The notes beneath the pieces are model-generated. The model was not told the origin of the DNA. It did not search any database and saw nothing but the letters and a program-made list of their open reading frames with translations. This document shows, in pieces, positions 11,201 through 22,133 of a stretch of DNA of 64,000 nucleotides; the stretch's first letter is position 1, and each line of letters begins with the position of its first letter. The stretch spans positions 1,388,459 to 1,452,458 of the forward strand of contig ONZQ02000011.1 in assembly GCA_900312665.1 (NCBI GenBank), in the 5' to 3' direction. The translations under genes and the position numbers were made by a program. Origin of the DNA: Cephalotrichum gorgonifer. Its lineage: Eukaryota; Ascomycota; Sordariomycetes; Microascales; Microascaceae.

Positions 11201-13819
11201 CATTATGTATTTTTTTCTTCAGACATAAAACCAGATAAGAGATTGCTTTCCGTCTGGGGCGTGGTGGTGAATGGGCAGACCATGCCCAGTTCCCGCTGCC
11301 AATACACGTGTGCCGCGCATCGAGCCGGGCACTAGACTCGGGCCTAAAGTGCAAATACTAGTATAGTGTTACATATTATCGGGAAAGACCGGAAGACCAG
11401 CGCATCGCCTGCGTTCTTTCCCTGTCTCCTCCTCCTCCTCATTCGCCCTTGGTTGTGATGTCCTGTCCTGTTTCCCGTTTCCCACCTTTTGTAGTTTCGG
11501 TTTTCTTAATTTTTGTGCGTGTGTGTGGCTCACCATCCCCAGACCACGCGATGATACCCCAGTTTCCTTTCGCGTACGTAACAGGTCAGCCCATTCCCTC
11601 CTGCCATTGGTCCTTCCCCCAGTTCCCAATATCGATATCAGTTGCTACAAGTACGGGAATGCGGGTATTATACGTTCGAGTGGCCCCAATCTTAACTCTA
11701 TGAGACTAAGTGCTCGTACGAGTACCTCGAATGGAGTAGTACCTTGAAAGGACCCTGCATTTGCCCAAGTCTGGCCCTTGAGGGAGAGAGGTCGGCTTGG
11801 CCATAAGTACACTGCTTATACTAGTACATGTACTTGTGCTTTTCGAGCTCTCCAGAGCAGCTCCCACGACGACGAAGAGTAGTTGGTCGTGCTTCGTAGG
11901 TTCCGGCGACGTCACCGCCGTATGTGGTCTAGGGCTTTTGGGTATGGCCCGCGCCCTGCAAGTCGCGACTGCCTCTTTTAACAACATTTCTGGTCGGAAG
12001 GTGGTGTGGGCAGGACCAGTACTCACTCGTACAAACTAGATTCGTAGACGGCAGGAGCTGGGGGGGCATCCGAACATCTGATGGTCTACTTGGTATTACT
12101 CCTACGTCCCCTGCCGCTTTTTTTTTTTGCGAAGCCAGATTCAAAAACCCACCAAGCCAAGACCCTAGCGAAGGCGACACCATCTTAGGTGCCGTTAGTT
12201 CCATACGTCTCTCTCCCCGTGTCCCCTCCATCTAGTTACTCCTCTTGTTCCTCCCAGATTCCCTGCGACTGGACTGAAATTGATCCATTCCTATTATCCA
12301 TTATCTGTCATCCACCACCACATACCAAGTACACACACCTCATCATCCCCGAGATCGACCGGCTCCACAAAATCCGGGAGACTTGGACGAAGGACGAGGG
12401 AAGAGGCTAGTCCGTACAAAATATGCTGTCCTCTTCGGCGAGGACCTTCTATTAATTCCACACCGTCCTCACCCTTCTTCACCCCCCCGAGCAACCTCGT
12501 ACCCGTACTCGTACTTGAGCTGTCGCCAATGACGTTGACAAGCCACTCTTATCTCATCGTCCCGGCCTTCCTTATCACCTAATCAAACACCCTCCCCCGC
12601 AGAGTGCGCTTCCATTCTTGGAATCCTTTACGAGCAGTAACACACGCTCCGCAACAGAACGGCAGCCACCAATCCGAAACCACGGAAATATCGAGACCCT
12701 CCATCCATCCCACCCATCGTCTCCAACACCACGGCCGTTTTTTGTTCTCTTTTCCTCTTCTCGCAGACGAGCGCCCGCAACGACGCCAATTCATCCCCAA
12801 CAACACACTTTCTATCCCGAAATAGTTGGAACTATTATCGAAGCCCAACCCCCCCCCCCCCCTTTTCCCTTGTCTTCACATATTACCCAAACGCCTCTGG
12901 AGATACCCCGAACGCTGGACAGTTTTTCTGGAATAAGCACCTCGACTTTGCTTACATCACGTCGTTATCACTATCCCTTTGGGTCCTTATCTTCCTTCCC
13001 CACGACTCCCACCGCCGAGTGAGATACTACGATAGTATCCCGTTTTGGACCCCGGAGTGCTTTGGTGCCGTGTCTTCCTCCACCTCGATTGCAGGTCTGG
13101 TTCCTGCGTCGGATCTTGGGAGACAGTATCTCAGCCCCTCCCCCTCCAAGTCTACCAACATTTAGTGTCCTCTAGAGGATTGGTATCAACTACGAGTATA
13201 CCATCACAGCTAGATTAACGGCCGTAGAGCCTACGAACGTGGGCACTCGGGACGAAGCCGAGACTCATCTTCAGGACAGTAGCACGAAGGATACCCCGGA
13301 AAGAACCCAAGGGGCCTTCTTTCTCGTCATACTCCCTCGCCTCTTCTACAACCAGCTCCTCTTCCCCGGCGAGACCCTGGTCAACCACGGCATACCATCC
13401 GTGGAGCAGCCCGCTTGTTCGACCGCGGGGCAAATACCCTATTACCGTCACTGACGTATACGCCCCTACCCCCCCCCCCCCTTTTTTTTTTCCTTTCCCC
13501 CCTTGCTCCCCGCCTTGTTACCGAGCTAGCGGGTCATCCCATTATCCCCTTGACACTTATCAAAGCAGGCAAAGGAGATAGTCTCTTTTGGCCGGTCGAT
13601 CGCCTGAAGGGCCAATCAGATTCCTTGTAGTAGGGGTGACCACGCTCACTTACCTACCATTACATACATCTCCGCCCACGGTCCACATCCTTATCCTCTC
13701 GTCGGGTGTAGGGCTATTGCTGTACCATCCTACGTACATCCTAGCCCGTTGATCCGACTACGGGTACATACACACTCACACTCACTTCCCCGTCCGGTAG
13801 CCGATAATATCACATCACC
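8246..13819. other. 5.6-kb gene-poor region between tyrosinase and transcription factor
   Basis: No supportable gene is seen. A TATATAA-like box near 9086 precedes a 45-codon frame (9136-9273) with no recognisable content. From about 12200 to the next ATG the plus strand is strongly pyrimidine-rich, with C14 at 12849-12862 and C13-T10 at 13469-13491. This probably includes a long leader of the downstream transcription factor gene, with several short upstream ATGs. Words built on CGAGTAC and CAAGTAC recur (for example near 11714, 11822 and 12500). Confidence 0.55.
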
Positions 13820-16456
13820 ATGTCTAATTCGCCGGTTGTTTCCCGAACGGCGCCAATCGCCATTGCTCCGAAGCCCGCAGCACCCCATGTCTCGGCTGCC
13901 AGCTCGGCGTCCTTATCTGGCTCGACCAACCTGCGCCAGAAGTACCAACAGGAAGGTGGTTCCGGCAGATTCGACCTAAGCAGGGGCAGCATGTCGTCTG
14001 TCGACGCCTCCGCACCCCACTCTCTTGCCAGCACCCCATCTGGCCCCTGCGATTCTTGCCGCCGCCTGCACCTCAAGTGTACCACTATGAGTGATGACGA
14101 AGACGCTTGCGTTCCGTGTCAGAGAAATGGTTCCGAGTGCTCCCTTGTCTTAAGCCCACAGCCCAGGAAGCGGAAGTTGAACAGGGAGGCGACAGATAAT
14201 GGTTTCGTAAAACGAAGGTGAGTAGCTGCGGCAGATTGTGTTACTGATCTCGACCGGTTTCCCGCCGTTGGTCTTTTGTTCCTTTCTTCTTTTTCTCTTC
14301 TCTCCCTTGACCCCTCCTCCTGCCCCCCGCTATGCGTTTTGTATAGGAGCATTGCTCAGTATATGGATATAAATATACGGGACGCGGACGTGGACGTGGA
14401 CCTACAGATGCCCCGCGTCTATTGACATGGAACCCCAAAAGCACGCTTATGTTTATGCCTCACATCCCACCCCCCAACCATGAAGCTGCCTTTATCACCC
14501 CCCGCGACCTGCCCCTGCTGCGCTCCTGCATGCTCGACCTCTCCTCAACCTCAACCTCAACCTCAAGCCCACGGGTATCCCACCCATCCAAGGCACAGTC
14601 AGAACACCCGACAGGTTCTAACATATGGTTCCCCACGCAGTTCACCGATCAGGGCAGATAATAGGAGGAGACGCGCCCCCAATTCTACGATATCATCTCC
14701 AGCCGCAAGCTCGTCATTCCTCGAAGACATGGCCAACGTCGGGGGGCCTACCCTTATGAAGCGGACGCTGGGCATGCAGAATGACCGGTACAGCCAGTAT
14801 ATCGGGCCTACGACCGATTTCGAGCCATCCCTAATCAACCTCTCCCCCTTCAACCCCGAGGACGAAAGCCTACTGGCGAGGGGCACGCTGCGCAGGGTTG
14901 GCCCAGATGACACCTTCTTGATGCTTCTTGATAGCGACACGGCCGGCTATGAACACGTGCTCCAAGATGTCGATGAGATCGAGAAGATAGTTGCGCCGCA
15001 CGGTCGCAGTCTTATCGATTTGTATTTCAGCGTCGTGCACCCGGCGTTTCCCATCATCCAGAAAGGCGTGTTCTTAGAAAAGTACGATCGATCATATCGC
15101 GAGTTCTCGCCGCCCCTACTCGCGGCTATCTACCTCCTCGCTATCAACTGGTGGCACCACTCGGCCGACCTCGCGCAATATCCGAAGCCAGATGTCGCGG
15201 CGCTAGAGGACCTGGTGCGCTCGACACTTGACGACGCTATGCATCGACCGAAACTGTCCACAATTCAAGCTGGGCTGCTCCTTTCGCAGCGGCCAGACGG
15301 CGATCAGTGGGCCCCGACCGCGCAGCTTGTGGCCATTGGGCAGGAGCTTGGTCTACATCTGGACTGCACAGCATGGAAAATCCCCCCCTGGGAGAAGGGG
15401 TTGAGGAAGAGGCTTGCGTGGGGGTTATACATGCAGGACAAATGGGGGGCCCTTGTGCATGGGCGGCCGTCACACATCTTCCCTTCGAACTGGGCCGTGC
15501 AGCCGCTGGCAGAGAAGGACTTCCCTGATGTCGACTGGGATGAGGAGGACATGGAGGAGAAGAAGGAGGTTGAGACCGGCCGATTAGTCTTTCTCTGCAT
15601 GATGCGGCTCACGAAGATCCTCGCGGAAATACTCGATACCTTCTTTACGATACAGGCGCAACAAGCGGTCACAAATGCGGGGTCGCAGGGGACACAGATG
15701 GTTTTATCCTTAGCGAAGCCTATCCAGCTGAAGCTGAAGGAGTGGTTCTCGGGCCTCCCGACTGCCATCCGGATGGACTCGTCCTACTCGGTCAAGGGCG
15801 TCCCGGGCGGGCGGCTTTCTAGCATCGGCTTCCTTCATCTCGCGTACTTTGCGACGGAAATCACTCTTCACCGCCGCATCATCCGATCCCTTGCGTCGGC
15901 TTCGGCGCCCGCCGCTGACTCGTACCTTCAGCACATCTGCCGGAACGCGGCCAAAGCGCGCCTGATCTCCGCCATGGACTTTGTGAATCGGCTGTCGCCG
16001 AATCATCTGCAGGCATTCTGGTACTTTGCCTCGAAAACGAACTTCGCCCTCATCGGCACCTTCGGGTCGCTCCTCTGGGCCACAAGTCCCGGCAAGGAGG
16101 AGTCGGAGTGGTACAGGCGCCGACTCGGCGAGTACCGGTGGACACTCAGCGTCAGCTCGAAGCAGGGCGAGGGCAAGGGGCTCACGGCGTTCGCGATGAC
16201 GATGCTGGATATCAGCACCGGGCTGCTGAAGAAGCTCCCTGAGAAGCCGGACCTGAGCCGGAGTGCCAGTTCATCCGATGTCATGGGCATGAACTCTATG
16301 GCGCCACCCCTATCGATGAGCGGACCGCCCATGTCACGCGGGCAGGATTGGTTCTCGTCGGAAGGGTTCAGCGGGTTGCCGTCGGCGGAGGTTAGCGAGG
16401 CTGTTAGTCCGAGGAGTTTGAGTGATAGCAGTGATGATGAGATGTATGGGAATTAG
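13820..16456 (+). CDS. Zn2Cys6 transcription factor, TamA/Dal81-like
   Basis: Exon 1 (13820-14217) encodes a Ser/Pro-rich N-terminus and a binuclear zinc cluster: CDSCRRLHLKC, nine residues, then CVPCQRNGSEC (CX2CX6C-X9-CX2CX6C). A GTGAGT donor at 14218 joins in frame to an acceptor at 14640, preceded by TTCTAAC, giving 737 aa; a 12-nt exon at 14347-14358 may lie within this 423-nt intron. The second exon starts with a basic run (NRRRRAP), then carries a fungal-specific transcription factor domain. Its motifs (KRTLGMQNDRYSQYIGP, IVAPHG, DLYFSVVHPAFPI, SPPLLAAIYLLAINWW) strongly recall TamA of Aspergillus and Dal81 of yeast, co-activators of nitrogen and amino-acid catabolic genes. The C-terminus is Ser-rich and acidic. 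Whether this is the TamA orthologue or a paralogue is not decided. Confidence 0.85.
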
Positions 16457-17413
16457 GCGTGGACACAGGCATGGAAATGGGATACGTCACCCGGCTTCTA
16501 TGATAACGGGAAAAGGGTCTGATGGCGGGGAGAGAGTGTGGATGATACCCTTAGATCGGGGAAGGACACTTCGCTTCGTGGTCGGTACTCGTTACGATGT
16601 TTTACGGCTTCTCTTTTTCATTTTCTTTTTTTTTGACGGATGAGAGGATGACTCAGGCTATTTGATGAATGATGTCGGAATAGATTGGGAAACTCGGATT
16701 CGGGAGGAAGGAGGTTTCTGCTTGATGTTGGGGATGTGGTAGCTAGTGATAATTATAGACGGAACAACGTTTGTTTTTATCTCTTCATGCACTCGGTCCG
16801 CATCCTTTGGTAGCTCGACAAGGACTGTTGTTCCCTACATTGTCATCTTTCTCTGTGACCCCCACGGTATGTACTCTTAATATCCCGGCTCGAGGCACAC
16901 CTGGGTGGGGGGTATGGTGATTATGTTAGGGCAAGCTGCCGAGTATGCGAGAGGGGGTATTTCACACGCAGTCTAGACGATGTTGATCCGGGATCGGCTT
17001 CGAGAAACTCGGCGACGGACCGGAGCAAGCCGAGCCAATGAGAGCCCCTGCTCGTCACTTTCTATTGACTTACACGGGCAAAATGCACCAGAGCAGGTTC
17101 TGAAGCCCATGGATTTATAGGTTCTTTGTTTGTGCACTGTAACTGTCCAAGTAATAACGCCTTCCTGGGGGCCATGAGTCGGCCTGTATGGCTCATGGGG
17201 TAAAGGGACTGGGCACGTGAACTGGCCCTGATGTGCTAACAAGTAGGAACTGGACTATGGGGGTTGGAGTAAGGAAACTGAGGCAAGGGAACTGGTGCAG
17301 AGATGCTGGAGCACCTCGCTTTATGAATTCGGGGCTGTGACCTCACCTTTGACTGGACTACCATGGTGTAGGTCACCATCACCTACCTCCCATTCATTCC
17401 CCTAGCTCGGCGT

Positions 17414-17419
17414 TATAAA
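17414..17419 (+). promoter_or_regulatory. TATA box of the GH16 gene
   Basis: TATAAA lies 128 nt upstream of the ATG at 17542, in the context CGGCGTTATAAACCCC. Spacing fits a transcript start near 17445-17460 and a short unspliced leader. A clear TATA box fits a strongly regulated secreted-enzyme gene. Confidence 0.6.
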
Positions 17420-17485
17420 CCCCAGGAGGTTCTCGGAACGCATCCCTGAATCCTTACATCTCCAACCCGGCCTCAGACAAGCTTC

Positions 17486-17520
17486 AAGAACAAACATAAG
17501 AACAAACATAAGAACAAAGA
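17486..17520 (+). repeat. 12-bp direct repeat in the GH16 leader
   Basis: AAGAACAAACAT occurs twice in perfect tandem (17486-17497 and 17498-17509), followed by a partial third copy (AAGAACAAAGAC). It lies 22-56 nt upstream of the ATG, in an A-rich, structure-poor 5' leader typical of efficiently translated fungal mRNAs. Confidence 0.7.
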
Positions 17521-17541
17521 CAAAATCAAAAAGCATTAACG

Positions 17542-18435
17542 ATGAAGGTCATCAAGATCATTCTTGGGGTCACCCTTATCTCTCTCCTAGACCCCATGGC
17601 CACGGCTGACCGCGCCATCCCCCGCGGCTACAACCGCGTCCTCTTCTACGACGACTTCTCGTCGGGCTCCCTGGACCGCTCTTCCTGGAAGGTCAACACC
17701 GGCACCTCGTACCCCGGCGGCCCCGCCAACTGGGGCACGGGCGAGATCCAGACGTACGCCGACTCGCCCGCCAACGTCTTCGTCCGCGACGGCGACCTGT
17801 TCATCATGGCCCAGCGCAACGACAAGGGCGAATGGACCTCGGCCCGCATCGAGACCGTCGCCGAGCACGACTTCTCCTGCCCCGCCGGCGGCAAGCTCCT
17901 CATCGAGGGCAACATCAAGCTGGGCGCCGCCGGGACCGACACGCAGGCCGGCATCTGGCCTGCCTTTTGGCTCCTGGGCAGCGCCTACCGCGGCAACTAT
18001 CAGAACTGGCCGTCCGTAGGGGAAATTGACATTCTCGAGTCCCCCAACGGCGAATCCCGCACTTGGAACACGGTCCACTGCGGCGACACCTGGCAAGGTG
18101 GCCCATGCAATGAGTCCCAGGGCATCGGGTCCACCTTCCCCCTCTCCCGCGGGGAGTGGAATCTCATCGCCCTCCAGATCGACCGCTCGGCCTCGCCCCA
18201 GACCATCACCTGGTCCATCAACAGTAACCCCTCGTTCGTCCTCACGGCCGATGACGTGGGTGATGATAAGGCGTGGAAGAGCCTGATAGAGTCACCCAAA
18301 ATGATGCTGCTGAATATCGCCGTCGGCGGCGCCTTCCCCAACGCTCTCGCGCAGAGGGCCACGCCTAACGACAAGACCGAGGACGGCGAGGGTTCCCAGA
18401 TGCAGGTGGATTACGTTGCGGTTTACAGCACCTAA
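17542..18435 (+). CDS. Secreted GH16 endo-beta-glucanase-like glycosidase
   Basis: An intronless frame of 297 aa. A signal peptide of about 22 residues (cleavage after TA-22 likely) is followed by a single GH16 beta-jelly-roll domain filling the rest of the protein. The catalytic signature is GEIDILES with nucleophile E161, D163 and acid/base E166 (ExDxxE). Supporting motifs are GIWPAFWLLG just before it and NTVHCG after it. The fungal family hydrolyses beta-1,3(4)-glucans such as laminarin, lichenan or cell-wall glucan; some GH16 members are transglycosylases of the wall. No GPI signal or binding module is seen, so it is probably a free extracellular hydrolase. It has a TATA box and runs convergently into MCM10, 292 nt away. 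Confidence 0.93.
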   Translation: MKVIKIILGVTLISLLDPMATADRAIPRGYNRVLFYDDFSSGSLDRSSWKVNTGTSYPGGPANWGTGEIQTYADSPANVFVRDGDLFIMAQRNDKGEWTSARIETVAEHDFSCPAGGKLLIEGNIKLGAAGTDTQAGIWPAFWLLGSAYRGNYQNWPSVGEIDILESPNGESRTWNTVHCGDTWQGGPCNESQGIGSTFPLSRGEWNLIALQIDRSASPQTITWSINSNPSFVLTADDVGDDKAWKSLIESPKMMLLNIAVGGAFPNALAQRATPNDKTEDGEGSQMQVDYVAVYST

Positions 18436-18727
18436 CTCTGGTTGGATGCAGGCCGGGTGGCCGAATGTTTGACGAGTTCTCGAGGGTAGTTTGGTATCAA
18501 GAGAAAGTGTAATTTGAATCTGATCCGTGAACCGATGACGAGAGTTCGAACAAGGTAAGAACGGTAACTTTGTACGGGCCGCCCCTTAAATTCAAATTAT
18601 CAGCAGTGAGGCCCTATGTAGAAGGATACTGATGGATGCATCCGTGACGCGCCGCGTCGAGAACAAGCAAACGCCATGGGTATAGATAGATAAACACGTA
18701 TTAAGAAGGCACGAACCTCTCTTTCCC

Positions 18728-21054
18728 CTACCGCAGTATGATTAACTCGTCATCGTCGTCATCCAGCTCCACTTTCCTACTACTCAGTTCCTCCCCAAGA
18801 CTCTCTCTCCCCGCCTCCCGGATACCCTTGGACGTTATAAATCTCGTCTTCTTTTTCACGGGCAACTGGGGCTCCTTCGCCTCGGGAGCAAGCTTCTCGC
18901 CTTCCTTCATACGCGCGAGCTTGCTATACAGCCCGCCACCCCATCCGAGGCCCGCTCGTGCCGTATCCGTAGACGTGATCGACTGGGAGCTATCCGGCCG
19001 CTTCCGTTTGACAGGGCTGAGGCTGATGGTCGTATTTCCCCGGTTTCCTATCAGTCCGAGGTCCCTCGCGTCGGGTAGTGCTTGCGAAGGGACCGCAGAG
19101 GTCGAGCTCGAGGTCGTGGGCTGCGTGCCTGAGACACGCATATACTCCTGTCCTGCACCGCTCCCAGTTTTACTCAGCGCCTTGATCAGCTGGTGCTCCT
19201 TCTCCCGGGCGATGACTCTTTTCTTCAATGCCTCCTCCCTCTGCTTCCTGTCTGCGACACCGTCGATCAACGTCGCTGCGCTCATGGACTTGGACACGAA
19301 CCAATGCGTGCCCGTCTCGTGGTCATAAGTCCCGTTCCGGCTCCGCACCGACGCTGGCGCTGGCGTTGGCGTTGGATCTCCCGGGAACCGCTTGATCACC
19401 CGCGGTTTTTGCTTATACTCTCTGCCGAATCCCGTCTGGTTCACCTCCATCCTCGAAGAGCGTGCTTTCCGCACAATCTCGTTGGCGTGGAACTCGCAGA
19501 ACTCAGTCCGCTTCTTGTTCACCCACGAGTTGCAGAGCTGGCCGTCCTTTTTCATAGACTTGCAGTATCCCAGGTCCCTCGATGTCCCAATCTCGATGAT
19601 CGTGTCGGCGTCGGAGTTGATCACGAGGCTGAATTTACCCGAGTGTGTCTTGGCTCGTGGGGGAGGCATGATGCTTGGGTTGAGGATGGCGATCACGGTT
19701 CCCTCGACGAGCTTCCAGAAGCGAGTGAAGCCGCCGTTGAAGAGGAAGAGTTCGAGCTCCCATTCGAGGTCAACGATGGTAATCACCATGTACTTTGTCC
19801 TGTCAGACGCATTGAGTCCGTTCTCTGGCTTGTGTGACCTAGGATCTGACTTGCCAGCGACAATGGCGAACACAACAATGTCTTCCTCCACGTCTGGGAG
19901 CTCGTAATTGGGCGATTTCACCTCTCTGAGCAAGTCCTTGACACTATACACCTTCTTTCCCTTGAGCTGACGAGCTAATGTGCCATGGGGCATGATTCTC
20001 TTCGTCAAGTGAAACGATGAGTATGACTCAAAGGACGCCGAGGCAGCCGCGGAACCACGGACGGGACGTTGATTCTCCGAGAGATTGGCGTTTGGCATGG
20101 CCGGTTCTTGGGTGAAAACACGAGGCGTGGGATTACTCTTCTCTAGCCCGCTTCCGGCAGCAGGTTTGAATGGTGCCCTCAAAACCTCGTCACGCGAGTA
20201 TTCTGGCGGCCGCAGCTCCTCGTTGGGTATTGCGACAGCGGCTGATTTCAAACCCTCCATCTCATCCTTGGAAATGCCAAAGGCATTCGTTCTCATCCGC
20301 CTTATCCTCTCCTGCCGCTCCCTCCTCTCTTCCTCCTCCGTCCTTGCTGCTGCCAGCCTCTCGTTGAAGCTCAGGGGCCGGGGGGTTTCGTTGGGAACCA
20401 TGGATGCCGACGGAGCAGCCTGGCTTTCGGGACGCTTTCGTAGGCTAGGCGCACGTCTTAGAGAGACGTCCTTTGCTTTGAGACCCTTGTCGATTCCAAG
20501 GAGGACGCGGCTGGGGGAAGTCTGGGTCTCAGGAGCTTGGACTCTCCGAACGGGAGAAGCGGGGATGACGATAGGTTGTGAAGATGGCGGACGATCCTGT
20601 CTTGTCGCTTGGGTTTTCGTAGGTGACGGGGCATGCTCCAAACCGGCTCTCGTGGCATCGTCCGCCTTCTCCTGTTGTGCCTTGGGCTTGTCTTTTTGTA
20701 GCCTCTTCAACTTTAAGCGAGCTTGGAGCAGCTGCATCTTGAGCTCCAGTGTCTCCTCGTCCTCGTCGTCTTCATCGGCGCCGGCGTTGGCGTCGTTATT
20801 CACGCCCTCAACCTGGGAGCCCGCAGCGCCATTCAATCCCCTTGCTCGCCGCATCGGGGATGGGGATGGCGACGTCCGTTCAGCCATTCGGCGTAGTCGT
20901 TCGCGGCCGCCGGGAGTGCCCATGCGGGCTTCGTGGGGAGATCGGGGTGGCCATTGGGGCTCGGCCGGAGGCGGGGCTAGGACATAAACGACGTCAATGG
21001 GGTGTTCTCGGGGATGGGGATCCAAGTGGGGGCATGTCACATACGTCGAGACAT
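18728..21054 (-). CDS. MCM10: DNA replication factor Mcm10
   Basis: Mcm10 binds single-stranded DNA and the CMG helicase and is needed to start replication forks. I place the start in a 10-nt first exon (21045-21054, encoding MSR plus one base), spliced over 20977-21044 (GTATGT donor, CCTAG acceptor) to 18728-20976. This gives 752 aa and restores the N-terminus MSRPPPPAEPQWPPRSPHEA, where WPPRSP is as I remember fungal Mcm10. A coiled coil lies near residues 74-100. The OB-fold (about 325-465) begins GTLARQLKGKKVYSVKDLL and includes TKYMVITIVDLEWELELFLF. The zinc finger follows at C475, C485, C497 and H500 (CX9CX11CX2H). The C-terminal half is basic and ends in an acidic run. It is divergent to the RNase H2B gene. 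Confidence 0.93.
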
Positions 21055-22133
21055 GTCGGCAGGATCGGGCAGAGAGGGTTCCCGCTGGCTTGAGAAGCCA
21101 GGGCCTCCCGAGTGTAGGGGAACAGGGGCAGGCAGTAGACGTGGTTGCCTCAGTCGAGATCGTGGCGTAGTGATAGGTATTTATTCGATAATGGGAGCGT
21201 ACGATACGATACCCTGAACGGCGAACTCTTGGTGGTACAGGCACTAACTACTCAAGACGTCACTCTCCCGACAGGAGATAAGAAAATATGCTAGGTGGAG
21301 GGTCGGGAGAGAGGTGTCGTGCAATCGAAATTAATCGATGCTCGGTCGTGATGGGCCCTGGGGCTTGGGCGCCACTTCAATGTCGGTGTCGGTGGTGGTG
21401 TGGGTAGGAGAGGAGACAAAACTGGACGATGCCGCTAAAGGGATTCAGATTCGTCAGCAGCTCGGTCGTAAAGAAATGAATTGTTTAGCGAGACCCTCAC
21501 GATTTCAGAATCCTCGGAGAATGGCTATCATTGGATTGTCTCACATAGACAATCTGCACGTGATTGTCTTGGGATCACCCTCCGAATAGATGTCAAATCT
21601 CAAACGCAAATGATTACGATTTTTGTGGATTCTTGGACCAGGGATGCGAAGGATACGCGTAGATTAAGGTTAATCGCATGCATGAGTTTCGACGCGACGC
21701 GTCATATACGCGCTTGAAAGGTCAGAAATTTGGCAAGCGAATTTAATATTTTGCAATATTTTTTCGCTTTGTTTTCCCACTCTCCTCATCAGAAAGTTTC
21801 TTCTGTTTTGAGCGCGAACAATAGAGAAGTTAATAGGAGTTCCTTCATTTTCGAGTAACTCGTTGCTCGTGGGTAAATGATGAGTTTTCGTCTCTGTCAA
21901 TAAGACCTTTTTCCCATCGCCTCGAGTAGTTTGCGCCCGATTTAAAGTCCCAGCTGTCCACCCCTAGTGCACAGTCCGCCAACTTCCTGCACTGTACGCG
22001 GTACATACAACACGCGCCTACCACAGATCCATCTGAAGGTGATCCTAGAGCCAAAGAGGGATCATCACTAACAGCGCATAACCCGACTCTCTGAGGCCAA
22101 ATCGCCCTTCTTCATCCCATCGCAGTCCAATCC
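21055..22133. other. Divergent promoter between MCM10 and RNase H2 subunit B
   Basis: This 1.08-kb region separates two DNA-replication genes transcribed away from each other. It is more A+T-rich in the 21480-21900 part and holds the MCB-like cluster listed separately. No open frame here is convincing. Confidence 0.7.
21655..21713. promoter_or_regulatory. Cluster of MCB (ACGCGT) elements
   Basis: Two perfect palindromic ACGCGT hexamers (21655-21660 and 21697-21702) lie with two one-base variants (ACGCGA at 21692-21697, ACGCGC at 21708-21713) inside 59 bp. ACGCGT is the MluI cell-cycle box bound by MBF (Mbp1/Swi6 family) at G1/S genes in yeasts. The cluster is about 420-480 nt upstream of the RNase H2B ATG and about 600-660 nt upstream of the MCM10 ATG, so it could serve both. 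Binding by MBF is inference. Confidence 0.6.

Larger units (their letters stand above)
16457..17541. other. Intergenic: 3' region of the TF gene and promoter of the GH16 gene
   Basis: No gene is seen. It holds an imperfect inverted repeat around 17173-17199 (CCATGAG ... CTCATGG), a TATA box at 17414, and a purine-rich leader with a short tandem repeat just before the GH16 start. Confidence 0.6.

Noticed and set aside
12618..13022. 134-codon Pro/Ser/Thr-rich frame
   Set aside because: Composition follows the CT-rich leader; no conserved feature.
5921..18435. Idea of a secondary-metabolite or pigment cluster around tyrosinase, the transcription factor and GH16
   Set aside because: No polyketide synthase, NRPS, terpene cyclase, P450 or transporter is present and the genes are several kb apart.
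20085..20987. 300-codon plus-strand frame inside MCM10
   Set aside because: Ser/Arg-rich complement of the MCM10 disordered region; the minus frame holds the conserved Mcm10 domains.
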